54,649 nucleotides of DNA from Bacillota bacterium (GCA_023393815.1 JAEXBU010000084.1:1-54649); one strand, 5' to 3'. Shown: positions 39,841-48,488, counted from the first letter of the stretch. The notes: generated by a model from the sequence alone, not told the origin. Translations and numbers: made by a program.

Positions 39841-41364
39841 ATGGATTACAACAAGACCCTCGGGTGCTTGCCCTTTTTGTGGAACAAAAACCATCCCGAT
39901 CGGGTCGCCATTCTACATAAGGAGAGGGAATATACGTACGGAGATTTATACGACATCTCCCTATCCTTCGCATCGTACTTCGCCACATCCGGCGTGAAGA
40001 GAGGCGACTACGTTCTGATTATGGGAAAAAATTCCGCCGATTGGCTCTTCACCTTTTTCGGACTGCAAATGCTCGGCGCCGTCACCGTGCCCGTAAATCC
40101 TTCGTTTACCACCAATGAAATCGCGCAGATTATGGACATCGTCGGCGCAAAAATCGTGGTGACTAACGAATTTCACGACTATGCCCAACAAATTAAAGAT
40201 ATCTATAAAATCGACAAGGACTTCCGCGTCCTCTACACGAACAGGGGCTACCAATACCCGCATCTGCTCCATTTAAAGGTGACGGAGGATCCTTCGGCCA
40301 TCGCCGTTATTCTCCTCACCTCGGGCACCACCGGCGTGCCGAAAGGGGTGCAGCTCACCCACAAAAACCTGATTTCTAACGCGAGCACGGTGGCGAAAAT
40401 CGTCGGGTGGAACGAAACCGACCGCTTCCTGCTCTGCGTGCCTCTGTTTCACTGCTTCGGCCTGTCGGCCACGGCCCTTTGCGCCTTTTTGTGCGGCAGC
40501 TCTTTGGTCGTCTTGGACAACACAAAATCTTATAATCAATTGGCGGCCATCGGTCGCTACAAGATTACAGTCTTTAACGGCGTGCCCACTTTATTTATCG
40601 TGGCCATGCGCCACAACGATCTGGACGCCTTCGATTTATCGTCCTTGAAGACGGGCATCATTGCCGGAGCGCCCTTGACGGCGCGGGAGTACGAAGAGAT
40701 TCAATCGGCCTTCGGCTTTCAGCGCCTGATCCAATCCTATGGCCAAACGGAAACCTCGCCGGCGATAACCGTGGTGCGCCCATGGGAACCGCCATCCATT
40801 TGCGCCACCAGCGTGGGTACGGCGATCGACGATGTGGAAATCGCCGTCGTCGACGACGATCTGCGGCCCGTAGACGCCAATCGGCCGGGCAACATTGTCG
40901 TTCGCGGCGCAAACGTCATGGTGGGGTACATTAATGGAAAACACCGCTACACGGAAAAAGACTGGCTCTGTACCGGCGACGTGGGGTACATGGACGAAGC
41001 CGGCCACTTGTACATTTCCGGTCGAACCAAAGACATTATTATTCGCGGCGGCGAAAATATCTCCGCCATTGAAATCGAAAACGTGGTCAAAGAACTGGAC
41101 TTTATCGACCAGGCTCGGGTGCTCGCCGTAAAGGATCCCTTTATGGGAGAAGAAGCCGCCCTTCACGTATCCCTCTGCGAGGCGATGGACAAAAAAAAGG
41201 CGGAAGAGATGATTCGCCGCTACATTCAACACCGACTGGTGAAATACAAAATCCCCAAATACATCGCCATTCACGATTCCCTGCCGACCAACGGCACGGG
41301 AAAAATAGACGACAAAGCCCTTATGGCGTATATGAAAGACCGCGCGCGCGTTCTCTGCAAATAG
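39841..41364 (+). CDS. AMP-forming acyl-CoA synthetase (class I adenylate-forming)
   Basis: A 507-residue ligase that activates a carboxylic acid to its CoA thioester with ATP. Motifs in order: phosphate-loop LLTSGTTGVPKGVQ, PLFHCFGLSATAL, SYGQTETSP, LCTGDVGYMDEAGHLYISGRTKDIIIRGGENIS and the C-terminal catalytic lysine in PTNGTGKIDDKAL. It resembles medium- or long-chain and aryl acid-CoA ligases; the substrate is not readable. A TTG twelve bases upstream overlaps GGAGG, so the ATG at 41841-type position 39841 is the start. It is divergent from gntR and carries the shared operator, so it may prime the pathway by making the first acyl-CoA or reclaim released acids. Confidence 0.9.
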   Translation: MDYNKTLGCLPFLWNKNHPDRVAILHKEREYTYGDLYDISLSFASYFATSGVKRGDYVLIMGKNSADWLFTFFGLQMLGAVTVPVNPSFTTNEIAQIMDIVGAKIVVTNEFHDYAQQIKDIYKIDKDFRVLYTNRGYQYPHLLHLKVTEDPSAIAVILLTSGTTGVPKGVQLTHKNLISNASTVAKIVGWNETDRFLLCVPLFHCFGLSATALCAFLCGSSLVVLDNTKSYNQLAAIGRYKITVFNGVPTLFIVAMRHNDLDAFDLSSLKTGIIAGAPLTAREYEEIQSAFGFQRLIQSYGQTETSPAITVVRPWEPPSICATSVGTAIDDVEIAVVDDDLRPVDANRPGNIVVRGANVMVGYINGKHRYTEKDWLCTGDVGYMDEAGHLYISGRTKDIIIRGGENISAIEIENVVKELDFIDQARVLAVKDPFMGEEAALHVSLCEAMDKKKAEEMIRRYIQHRLVKYKIPKYIAIHDSLPTNGTGKIDDKALMAYMKDRARVLCK

Positions 41365-41386
41365 ACCGCACCGGCGGTCTTTTTTT
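41364..41386 (+). terminator. Acyl-CoA synthetase terminator
   Basis: GACCGC-ACCG-GCGGTC hairpin followed by seven Ts; it begins on the last base of the stop codon. Confidence 0.85.
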
Positions 41387-41424
41387 ATGCCTTGAATGTA
41401 CCGTGGGCGCAGTAAAGCGCACAG

Positions 41425-41447
41425 CAAAAAAGGACGGTTCCCCGTCC
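41425..41447 (-). terminator. CoA-transferase terminator
   Basis: Minus strand GGACGG-GGAA-CCGTCC hairpin (41447-41432) followed by TTTTTT (41431-41426). Confidence 0.85.
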
Positions 41448-41448
41448 C

Positions 41449-42996
41449 TTACATCAAATGCATCTTTTCCGGCAAAAAAATTCGCGGATCCATTCCTCTC
41501 ACGTCCTTCGCCACCTTCGGCCGAAAAGCCATGTGGGCAAAAATGTCCTCTTCCATGTCAATCCCCGGCGCCACTTCCGTGATCACAAAGCCTTCCTCCG
41601 TCAGCTTCATGACGCAGCGATCCGTAATGAAGACAACCTCTTGCCCCCGCGCCAAGGCGTAGGTGCCGTTAAAGGTCTTTTGGGGCAACTCGTCGATAAA
41701 TTTCATGCGACAACCTTCCCGATCGATAACGAGCTTCCCCTCCTCCACGTGTTCCACGAGACCCGCAGCCGTCAGCGTGCCCACAAAGAAAAGCTTGTTT
41801 GTGGACTGGGAAATGTCGATAAATCCACCGCAGCCGGCAAAGTGGCCGCCGAAGCTGGACACGTTAATGTCACCTTTTGCGTTTACTTCGGCAAAGCCTA
41901 AAAAAGCCACGTCCAACCCGCCGCCGTTGTAGAAATCGAACTGTTGGCTCATCGGCATGACCGCATCGGCATTGAGAGCCGAACCGAAATCTTCCCCGCC
42001 TAAGGGCACGCCGCCGAGAATGCCGCACTCCAAGGTGAGGGTGATAGCCTCGCTTAGCCCCTCTTCCGCCGCCACGTGCCCAACGGCTTCGGGAATGCCA
42101 TAGCCTAAATTCACCACATCCCCCGGCACAATCTCCATGGCCGCTCGGCGGGCGATAACCTTTCGCTCGTCCATGGGCGCGTCCTTCACTTTCTCCACCT
42201 TCCGCTTGACGTGCCCGGCAATGGCCGGATCGTAAAAGGATGCCACCGTCTGCCGATGCGTCTTCTCCGGCTCCGACGCGAGCACTACATAATCCACGAA
42301 AATCCCGGGAATGACCACATCGTTGCGATCGATGGAGCGAGAATCGGCCAAATACTTCACCTGAACGATCACCTTGCCACCCGAAGCCTTCGCCGCCATG
42401 GCGATTTCCCGGGCGTCGATCACTCCGGACTCTTCTTCCATGGTAATGTTGCCCTTTTCATCGGCGGTCGTCCCCCGAATCATGGCCACATCTATAGGTT
42501 GGGCCTTATAGTACAAATACTCCTCTCCTCCGAGCGTCACCAGCTCCACCAAATCTTCCGTGGTAATGTTCGTCAGTTTTCCGCCCCCCTGCCTGGGATC
42601 CACGAAAGTGTGAAGGCCGATGGGCGTCAGCACCCCCTTTTGCCCCGCCGAGAGAGCCCGATACATTTTCGACAGCACCCCTTGAGGGAAATTATAGGCT
42701 TCGATTTCGTGGCGAAAAGCCTGTTCCGCCAGACGACGATTTCTGGCGAAGTGCCCCGTCAAATAGCGGCGTACCATGCCCGGGTGCGAGATTTCCATAA
42801 TCCCCTCGTCCCCGTTGTTCCCCGTACCCGCCGCCTGAAGCAGCGTCATATCCCGCGGATGACCCACCGCTAAAAAGCGCTTGCCGATTTCGCGCAACAA
42901 TTCACTGGGCGTAGTCGCCAGCAAAAAACCGCTCACCGCCAAAGTGTCTCCGTCTTCAATTAATTTAGCCGCCTCTTTGGCGTCGATGTATTCCAT
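41449..42996 (-). CDS. Acyl-CoA:carboxylate CoA-transferase (propionate/acetate CoA-transferase family), copy 1
   Basis: A 515-residue fused class I CoA-transferase containing both halves in one chain. The catalytic glutamate is E323 in TLECGILGG, which forms the glutamyl-CoA intermediate; GNITMEEESGVIDAREIAMAAKASGG and DGPAxxG-like GYGIPEAVG blocks flank it. Such enzymes swap CoA between acetyl-CoA and propionate, lactate, butyrate or 3-hydroxy acids. It is monocistronic, with its own near-consensus promoter. It is collinear without gaps up to the active site with the copy at 52171-53730, so the two are paralogues, probably with different acids. Confidence 0.92.
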   Translation of the reverse strand: MEYIDAKEAAKLIEDGDTLAVSGFLLATTPSELLREIGKRFLAVGHPRDMTLLQAAGTGNNGDEGIMEISHPGMVRRYLTGHFARNRRLAEQAFRHEIEAYNFPQGVLSKMYRALSAGQKGVLTPIGLHTFVDPRQGGGKLTNITTEDLVELVTLGGEEYLYYKAQPIDVAMIRGTTADEKGNITMEEESGVIDAREIAMAAKASGGKVIVQVKYLADSRSIDRNDVVIPGIFVDYVVLASEPEKTHRQTVASFYDPAIAGHVKRKVEKVKDAPMDERKVIARRAAMEIVPGDVVNLGYGIPEAVGHVAAEEGLSEAITLTLECGILGGVPLGGEDFGSALNADAVMPMSQQFDFYNGGGLDVAFLGFAEVNAKGDINVSSFGGHFAGCGGFIDISQSTNKLFFVGTLTAAGLVEHVEEGKLVIDREGCRMKFIDELPQKTFNGTYALARGQEVVFITDRCVMKLTEEGFVITEVAPGIDMEEDIFAHMAFRPKVAKDVRGMDPRIFLPEKMHLM

Positions 42997-43028
42997 CTAT
43001 CTCGTCCTTTCCCTTATTTGTCCGTTTC

Positions 43029-43057
43029 AGTGTATCTTAGGAAAAAAAGGAAGTCAA
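43029..43057 (-). promoter_or_regulatory. CoA-transferase copy 1 promoter
   Basis: Minus strand -35 TTGACT (43057-43052), 17-base spacer, -10 TACACT (43034-43029). Confidence 0.72.
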
Positions 43058-43058
43058 A

Positions 43059-43089
43059 CAAAAAGGAGCCTCTCGGCCCCTTTCGCTCC
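43059..43089 (-). terminator. Stalk-domain protein terminator
   Basis: Minus strand GGAGC ... GCTCC stem (43089-43065) with an inner GGGGCC/GGCCxC-like pairing, then TTTTT. It overlaps the next promoter's -35 region. Confidence 0.65.
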
Positions 43090-43090
43090 T

Positions 43091-43903
43091 TCACTTTTCT
43101 ACTCGATACGTCTTTAAAATGTTTTCCACGTCGGCCTTCGATCGGTTATAGGCATTTTCCAGCGCCTTGTCGTTGATGTCCTTTACCTGCACATCGCTGG
43201 CATAAGTAAAGACACGATAGCCACCGTCCACCTTATCCAAGAGAATCATGGGAACCGGCACGCTCACGGGATCTTTCACCACGCGAATTTCTCCAATGCG
43301 CCCGGTAGCCGCTAAGTAATCTTCCCCCGTATAGTCCGTAAAATTGGCCTTATCGTAAAAAACTTCCATTTCGCCTACGGAACGAAGAACCAAGCGCTCT
43401 TTTATCCCTTCCGGAAGAATGTACGAATAACCCTTTCCTGCGACACGGTCCTTCTCATCTAAATCCGTCTTCCCGGCGTAATCGCCCACGACGGCCATTC
43501 GATTCGCCTCGTCCCAATCTACTTTCATTCCCAAACCTTCTGCCATAAAGCGAAGAGGCACGTAGGTACGATTTTCTTTAATAAATGGCGCAACATCCAT
43601 GGACTTCGCCCTTCCGTCCACGTTGTAGCTCTTCTTGTCCACGGTCATGACGACGGTTCGATCCCCGCCTTTTACCGTGACCTTGCGCGCCTTTTCATTC
43701 CAATCGACCTTAAAACCCATGTCTTCCGAAACAGCTCGAAGAGGCAAATAACTGCGATTTTCACGAACTACCGGCGCCATAGGATTCGTCGGCTCGGTTA
43801 CATCTTTTCCCTGAATAAAAACCTCCACAGGCCGCGCCGCCAACACCCCTTGGGGAATCATCGTAGCCACAAGGGCCAATACCGCCATCTTTTTCATCTT
43901 CAT
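43091..43903 (-). CDS. Secreted protein with copper amine oxidase N-terminal-like (stalk) domains
   Basis: A 270-residue secreted protein. A Sec signal peptide (MKMKKMAVLALVATMIPQGVLAA) is followed by two stalk repeats of the copper amine oxidase N-terminal family: VRENRSYLPLRAVSEDMGFKVDW at about residues 46-68 and IKENRTYVPLRFMAEGLGMKVDW at about 108-130. The remaining C-terminal half (from about residue 150) is not recognised. No oxidase catalytic domain, sortase motif or SLH domain is present. These stalks occur on many surface proteins of anaerobic Bacillota and are thought to bind wall components or peptides. It has its own consensus promoter and AGGAGG site. Confidence 0.82.
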   Translation of the reverse strand: MKMKKMAVLALVATMIPQGVLAARPVEVFIQGKDVTEPTNPMAPVVRENRSYLPLRAVSEDMGFKVDWNEKARKVTVKGGDRTVVMTVDKKSYNVDGRAKSMDVAPFIKENRTYVPLRFMAEGLGMKVDWDEANRMAVVGDYAGKTDLDEKDRVAGKGYSYILPEGIKERLVLRSVGEMEVFYDKANFTDYTGEDYLAATGRIGEIRVVKDPVSVPVPMILLDKVDGGYRVFTYASDVQVKDINDKALENAYNRSKADVENILKTYRVEK

Positions 43904-43989
43904 GATTCTTTTCCTCCTTTACACATCCATCCTTCAAAGCAGCCACCGAATACCCGAAAAATTGTGGCTCGTGACATCTTTCTAAATCG

Positions 43990-44018
43990 ACATTATTCCC
44001 TGTTCGAAATATTGTCAA
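43990..44018 (-). promoter_or_regulatory. Stalk-domain protein promoter
   Basis: Minus strand consensus -35 TTGACA (44018-44013), 17-base spacer, -10 TAATGT (43995-43990). Confidence 0.68.
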
Positions 44019-44079
44019 GTCTTTCACCACCTCTTTTTTATCCTTCGCTACCCCGCCTGCAACAAATACCATACGCCCG

Positions 44080-44130
44080 CACAAAAAAATGCCGGCCTCT
44101 GCCGACATCTCCTTTGACCGAAAATTTTTA
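44080..44130 (-). repeat. Repeated terminator, copy A
   Basis: About 50 bases that recur at 50899-50950 with only a few differences. The core on the minus strand is GGAGATGTCGGCAGAGGCC then GGCATTTTTTT, a hairpin plus T run. It ends the XRE-cupin gene transcript. The rest of 43904-44248 holds the stalk-protein promoter and no gene I can support. Confidence 0.75.
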
Positions 44131-44248
44131 TTTTTCCTATATCCTATTCTTCCAGTCCCATTCAATGGCAGCGTACATTTTGAAATAATGCCGCCGGAAG
44201 TGTATCTTGAAAGTTCCGTCGCCCGGCCTCGCCGCGAAAGCCCTTCTT

Positions 44249-44815
44249 TTAATATTTGATTAAAGAGAGAAAAGACACGGATTCCGTAGATACATTTTCA
44301 TAGGAATGTTCCTCATCCCCTTGAAAGCTCAGGGTATCAAACCGATGCATGGAAAAAGTCTCCGCCCCAACATTCATCGTTAACTCTCCGTCAATTATAA
44401 AAATGTACTCTCGCAAGGCATTGTTATGTCCGGTAGACTGATATTTTGCATTTGGATGTAAGGTGATAAACAAACCGTCTAACGGAGATAAGGGATCAAA
44501 TGAGAAAATGTTTTGAATTAAAATGTTATGATCTTCCGTAATGGGCATAACTTCATCCAACTTTATTACTTTGTAGTCTGATTTATTGTTGTTCGACAAG
44601 AGCGTAGCCAATGGAATGCGCAAACCCGTAGAAATTTTCCAGATCGTAGAAACAGTGGGAGAAGACTCCCCGCGTTCAATTTGACTGAGCATTGTTTTTG
44701 AAACGCCGGTTTTATGAGATGCCTCATCCAAAGTATACCCCAGCCTATTTCTTTCCTGACGCAACGCTTGACCTAAGCGTACTGCATCAAAGGCCATTTC
44801 CGCTTCGTTATTCAC
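44249..44815 (-). CDS. XRE-family regulator with C-terminal cupin domain
   Basis: A 188-residue one-component regulator. The helix-turn-helix lies at about residues 14-70 (LGQALRQERNRLGYTLDEAS, then GVSKTMLSQIERGESSPTV, a textbook XRE motif). A small cupin domain follows (about 105-185, with EYIFIIDGELTMNVGAETF and DTLSFQGDEEHSYEN). Such XRE-cupin proteins commonly sense amino acids or amines and repress a neighbouring transporter or catabolic operon. The start is GTG at 44815 with AGGAGG eleven bases upstream; ATG six codons in is an alternative. It is divergent from nhaC-ortA-ortB, its likely target. Confidence 0.9.
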   Translation of the reverse strand: MNNEAEMAFDAVRLGQALRQERNRLGYTLDEASHKTGVSKTMLSQIERGESSPTVSTIWKISTGLRIPLATLLSNNNKSDYKVIKLDEVMPITEDHNILIQNIFSFDPLSPLDGLFITLHPNAKYQSTGHNNALREYIFIIDGELTMNVGAETFSMHRFDTLSFQGDEEHSYENVSTESVSFLSLIKY

Positions 44816-44926
44816 GCCGATTCTAACCTCCTAATACCTTAAAACTCTTTTACATTATAAGCATAAGTCTACGCTTTTCACCAGCTGAAAATCAAAAAGA
44901 TTTTGGAAAAATATTCTAGAAAACGG

Positions 44927-44955
44927 TTGTAATCCGATATAGCGGATGCTATTAT
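44927..44955 (+). promoter_or_regulatory. nhaC-ortAB promoter with palindromic spacer
   Basis: -35 TTGTAA (44927-44932), 17-base spacer, -10 TATTAT (44950-44955). The spacer region contains the palindrome ATCCGATATAGCGGAT (44932-44947), a plausible operator. Confidence 0.6.
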
Positions 44956-44961
44956 GTCATT

Positions 44962-44998
44962 AATACGATATATAGGATTTATTTCTATATATCGTATT
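44962..44998. promoter_or_regulatory. Perfect 14-base inverted repeat, likely XRE operator or leader hairpin
   Basis: AATACGATATATAG (44962-44975), 9-base centre, and its exact complement CTATATATCGTATT (44985-44998), just downstream of the nhaC -10. It shares the CGATATA core with the palindrome at 44932-44947. Confidence 0.6.
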
Positions 44999-45069
44999 CA
45001 TTTCGCGGCGAAATTTTCCGACTATCCCATCAGAATCACGCATTCTGCATCTGTTCTCGGGAGGCTTTT

Positions 45070-46503
45070 ATGGAAACGAGAGATAAGCTGGAATTTTATG
45101 GGGGAGAATGGTTTTCATTTATCCCTTTCGTTGTATTTATCGCTTCAATAATCCTTACAACTTTTGTCTGGAGATCGATTTCTAACGGCGCTTTGTGGTT
45201 GCCTGCTTTTGCCGCCATCATTGTGGCATTCTTTTTCGCTAAGGATAAGCGCCTATACTCTTCCGTATTGGTCGATGGAATGTCCAGCAGAGAGGCTATC
45301 ACCCCTATTTTATGTTGGTTTTTTGCCGGAGTGTTTTCAAAAGTGCTCAGTTCCTCGGGCCTCGCTTTGGCAATTGCGGGTTTTTCTGCCAACTTGGGCA
45401 TGGGACCCGTCATGTTTATAGAAATTACATTTATTGCTTCCGCTTTATTTGCCACGGCAACGGGCACCGGATTTGGCACGATCGCTACATCCATGGGGGT
45501 TCTTTACCCGGCAGGCATATCGATCGGTTGCCATCCTGAATTGTTGGCGGGGGCCATTATTTCCGGAGCCGTATTCGGCGACAACCTGGCTCCGGTTTCG
45601 GATACCACCATCTGTTCCGCTACCACGCAAGGCGTGGACGTTCCCGGCGTCGTTCGATCGAGATTAAAGTATGCCGGTGTCGCGGGAACCATTGCCATTG
45701 TTGTCTTTGCTCTCCTCGGCTCCGTTATCGAACCGGACGCCGGCGTATCTACTGCGATTGATCTTACAAATTACGACCCAAAAGCATTTTTCATGTTGTT
45801 GGGCGTCGTGGCAACTCTGGTTGTCGCGTTTCAAACCGGCGATATCGTCATTGCCACCACCATCGGCATCGTCGTTTCCGCAGCCATCGGTTTATTGACC
45901 GGTCAATTTGCCTTTTTACTGATCGATTCCAATGCGGAGACTGCCAATGCGTTGATCTACGTTCACGGAAGCGGATTGGATCGTGAAGTCGGCGGCATTT
46001 TCTATGAAGGACTGTCGGGTATGCTGCAAGTCAGTGTATTGGCTTTATTGCTGTTCGGTTCCATTTCTGTTATGCGCGCAGGAGGCGGCGACATTCGACT
46101 GCTCAATGCCTTAGGCAAAGCGGCAAGTACGGCAACGGGATCGGAACTTGTCATTTCCGTCATGGTCATTTTGCTGTCGGGCATTATGGGCTTAAACGCT
46201 CCCGCTATCCTTGCCGTCGGCTCTTCCTTCGCGAAGCCCTTAGGGGATCGCCACAATATTTCCCCTTACAGAATTGCAAATGTCCTCGATGCGCAATCAA
46301 ATACCTTGGCCTATTTACTTCCCTGGACTCCCGCCATGGTCTTTACTATGGGTTTTGCAGCCGAAACCTCCGCACCGTTGGTCGGTGCGGACGTATCGCC
46401 ACTTGTCGTATATCCCATTGCACTGTTGTTTGTAATGACCGTCTCCATCTTTCTCGGAGTTGGGCGCAATGACGGCCTTCATGAAAGACAAATCGAAAAA
46501 TAG
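45070..46503 (+). CDS. nhaC: NhaC-family Na+/H+ antiporter-like transporter
   Basis: A 477-residue membrane protein with about eleven hydrophobic segments. FGDNLAPVSDTTICSATTQGVDV is the NhaC hallmark; NALGKAASTATGSELVIS and the late DAQSNTLAYLLPW are also conserved. Members exchange Na+ for H+, and some carry out substrate exchange such as malate/lactate antiport. The ATG at 45070 has GGGAGG five bases upstream. It is the first gene of nhaC-ortA-ortB, so a metabolite exchange or Na+-linked role connected with the OrtAB reaction is possible. The regulator divergent from it supports a dedicated function. Confidence 0.9.
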   Translation: METRDKLEFYGGEWFSFIPFVVFIASIILTTFVWRSISNGALWLPAFAAIIVAFFFAKDKRLYSSVLVDGMSSREAITPILCWFFAGVFSKVLSSSGLALAIAGFSANLGMGPVMFIEITFIASALFATATGTGFGTIATSMGVLYPAGISIGCHPELLAGAIISGAVFGDNLAPVSDTTICSATTQGVDVPGVVRSRLKYAGVAGTIAIVVFALLGSVIEPDAGVSTAIDLTNYDPKAFFMLLGVVATLVVAFQTGDIVIATTIGIVVSAAIGLLTGQFAFLLIDSNAETANALIYVHGSGLDREVGGIFYEGLSGMLQVSVLALLLFGSISVMRAGGGDIRLLNALGKAASTATGSELVISVMVILLSGIMGLNAPAILAVGSSFAKPLGDRHNISPYRIANVLDAQSNTLAYLLPWTPAMVFTMGFAAETSAPLVGADVSPLVVYPIALLFVMTVSIFLGVGRNDGLHERQIEK

Positions 46504-46521
46504 AATCAGGAGGAAATGAAC

Positions 46522-46833
46522 ATGGATAAAATTCGTAAAGGCGAATGGGTTCAAATCACCCGCGTCGTGTTACCTGCAGGAAAACGGGCTCCACAAGTGC
46601 CGGAAGATACACAAAAACACGAATTGCGTATGTGGGTGAAAGGCTTTTTATGTGAAGATGCAACCATCGGCGAAGAAGTGGAAGTCAAGACTGTCACGGG
46701 AAGAAGGGTCTCAGGCGAATTATTGACTGTGCGGCCTAAGTATACGCACACGTACGGCGATTTTGTTCCCGAATTGTTGAAAGTGCAATGCCAACTGCGC
46801 GCTATTTTATTTGGAGGGGATATTGATGAATAG
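46522..46833 (+). CDS. ortA: 2-Amino-4-oxopentanoate thiolase, small subunit
   Basis: A 103-residue protein recognised as OrtA from KGEWVQITRVVLPAGKRAPQVPEDT, LRMWVKGFL and RPKYTHTYGDFVPELL. With OrtB it cleaves 2-amino-4-oxopentanoate with CoA to acetyl-CoA and alanine, the last step of the clostridial ornithine oxidation pathway. Two ATGs lie after AGGAGG; the second (46522) has the better spacing of 8 bases. It overlaps ortB by 8 bases and follows nhaC by 18. No cysteine or cofactor motif is visible; its role is structural or catalytic support to OrtB. Confidence 0.88.
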   Translation: MDKIRKGEWVQITRVVLPAGKRAPQVPEDTQKHELRMWVKGFLCEDATIGEEVEVKTVTGRRVSGELLTVRPKYTHTYGDFVPELLKVQCQLRAILFGGDIDE

Positions 46834-48247
46834 AGATAATTCCTACGAAGCCATTCTAGGCCGTAAAAACGAAATTATGTTAGCCTCTACCGGAATCGAT
46901 TACACGAAGTTTGAGCTGGACGGCATCGGTTTCGATTACGAAAAAATGATGTCCGAATCCGCAGGCTTCTCCATCGAAGAAATTCGACAAATACAAGCCG
47001 ACCGTGCGGTAGGCAATACGCCGCTTTTGGAGATGAAAAATCTCACGGCTTTATCAAGAAAATATGCGCCGAAGGGAAAGGGTGCGCGTATTTTTGTTAA
47101 AGATGAGGCCTGCAATGCGTCGGGGAGTTTTAAGGCACGCCGTGCATCCATGGCCGTCTATTTGGCGAAAAAACTCGGCTATAAGGGGGGCGCGTGCGCT
47201 ACCTCCGGAAACTATGGCGCAGCGGTTGCCGCACAAGCGGCTATGGCGGGCCTACATTGCATTGTCGTTCAAGAATGCTACGACAGCCGAATGGTCGGTC
47301 AGCCGGAAATTTTGGAAAAACAAAGAATTTGCGAAGCGTACGGCGCCGAGGTTATCCAATTGACCGTAGGGCCTGAATTATTTTCCACTTTCTTACAAGT
47401 ATTAGAAGAAACCGGATATTTCAACGCATCCCTTTACGTTCCCTTTGCCATTGCAGGAATTGAAACGCTAGGCTATGAACTGGTCGAACAATGTAGGGAA
47501 AAGACGGGATCGGATCCCGATATTGTCCTCTGCACCAACGCGGGAGGCGGCAACCTGACCGGTACCGCCCGCGGCGTCCTAAAAGCCGGATGTGATGCAA
47601 AGATCATCGGCGCTTCTGTCGATCTTAGTGGCTTACACATGGCATCGGATCGCGATTTTAACAAAAAATCCTTTACTACCGGGCACACCGGATTCAGCAT
47701 TCCCTTTATCACTTGGCCGGATCGATCCGACGTTCCCCGAAACGCCGCAAGATTTTTGCGCTACGCAGACGGATACGTCACAGTGAAACAAGGAGAAACT
47801 TTCTATATTACGGAGGCTCTCGCAAGCTTAGAAGGCTATGAGCGCGGTCCTGCGGGAAATACCTCTCTAACCGCCGCTTTTGCAATGGCGCAGCAAATGG
47901 ACGAAGAGCAAATTATCGTCGTCCAAGAAACGGAATATACGGGAGCCGGCAAACACTCCGCCGCACAACTTACTTTCGCCAAGGAAAATGGTGTAGAGAT
48001 TGCATTTGGAAATCCCGACGACGATACACCCGGAAAAAATATCATTTTGCCCAGGGATCCTTCACTGATCCGCGCACGGGAATTTGATATGTACGCACTT
48101 CGAAAGTCCTATATTAAGAATGCAATTAAAAATAACAATTTAGAACAAGCGACCCCGACAGACGTGCGCTATTTGGCGGAGGAAACGAAACTCACGGAAG
48201 ACGAGGTTAAAGAACTTCTAAAAGCGTACTGCGTCGAATGCCTCTAA
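46826..48247 (+). CDS. ortB: 2-Amino-4-oxopentanoate thiolase, PLP subunit
   Basis: A 473-residue fold-type II PLP enzyme. The Schiff-base lysine is K103 in NASGSFKARRA, and the phosphate-binding glycine loop is TNAGGGNLTGTARG; the N-terminal VGNTPLLEM matches the threonine-synthase-like group to which OrtB belongs. With OrtA it carries out CoA-dependent thiolysis of 2-amino-4-oxopentanoate to acetyl-CoA and alanine. An upstream TTG overlaps the GGAGGGG site, so ATG at 46826 is used. The other genes of ornithine oxidation (racemase, aminomutase, diaminopentanoate dehydrogenase) are not in this window. Confidence 0.88.
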   Translation: MNRDNSYEAILGRKNEIMLASTGIDYTKFELDGIGFDYEKMMSESAGFSIEEIRQIQADRAVGNTPLLEMKNLTALSRKYAPKGKGARIFVKDEACNASGSFKARRASMAVYLAKKLGYKGGACATSGNYGAAVAAQAAMAGLHCIVVQECYDSRMVGQPEILEKQRICEAYGAEVIQLTVGPELFSTFLQVLEETGYFNASLYVPFAIAGIETLGYELVEQCREKTGSDPDIVLCTNAGGGNLTGTARGVLKAGCDAKIIGASVDLSGLHMASDRDFNKKSFTTGHTGFSIPFITWPDRSDVPRNAARFLRYADGYVTVKQGETFYITEALASLEGYERGPAGNTSLTAAFAMAQQMDEEQIIVVQETEYTGAGKHSAAQLTFAKENGVEIAFGNPDDDTPGKNIILPRDPSLIRAREFDMYALRKSYIKNAIKNNNLEQATPTDVRYLAEETKLTEDEVKELLKAYCVECL

Positions 48248-48379
48248 TGGATCGCAGACTCTACGCTCTTTTTACGGACTTTCCAAAGTTGTTGCAGGCT
48301 ACGTTAAATAAAAAGACGAAAAGCGACGATAGCAAAACCCTATAGAAATTACAAAAAGAGCGAAATTCCAGTATTGAAT

Positions 48380-48431
48380 AAAAAAGGAGATGGGCAGAAT
48401 CGTTTGTTTTCTTCTGCCCATCTCCTCTTTT
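48380..48431. terminator. Bidirectional terminator between ortB and the SLH protein gene
   Basis: Perfect 14-base inverted repeat (GGAGATGGGCAGAA at 48386-48399, complement at 48412-48425) with a 12-base loop, flanked by AAAAAA and CTTTT. The remaining spacer (48248-48380) shows nothing I can name. Confidence 0.85.
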
Positions 48432-48488
48432 CATTTATCCGCACTCTGAAAGCCCGGATCTCATTTCCTTCTTATTCTTTTTCTTTTT

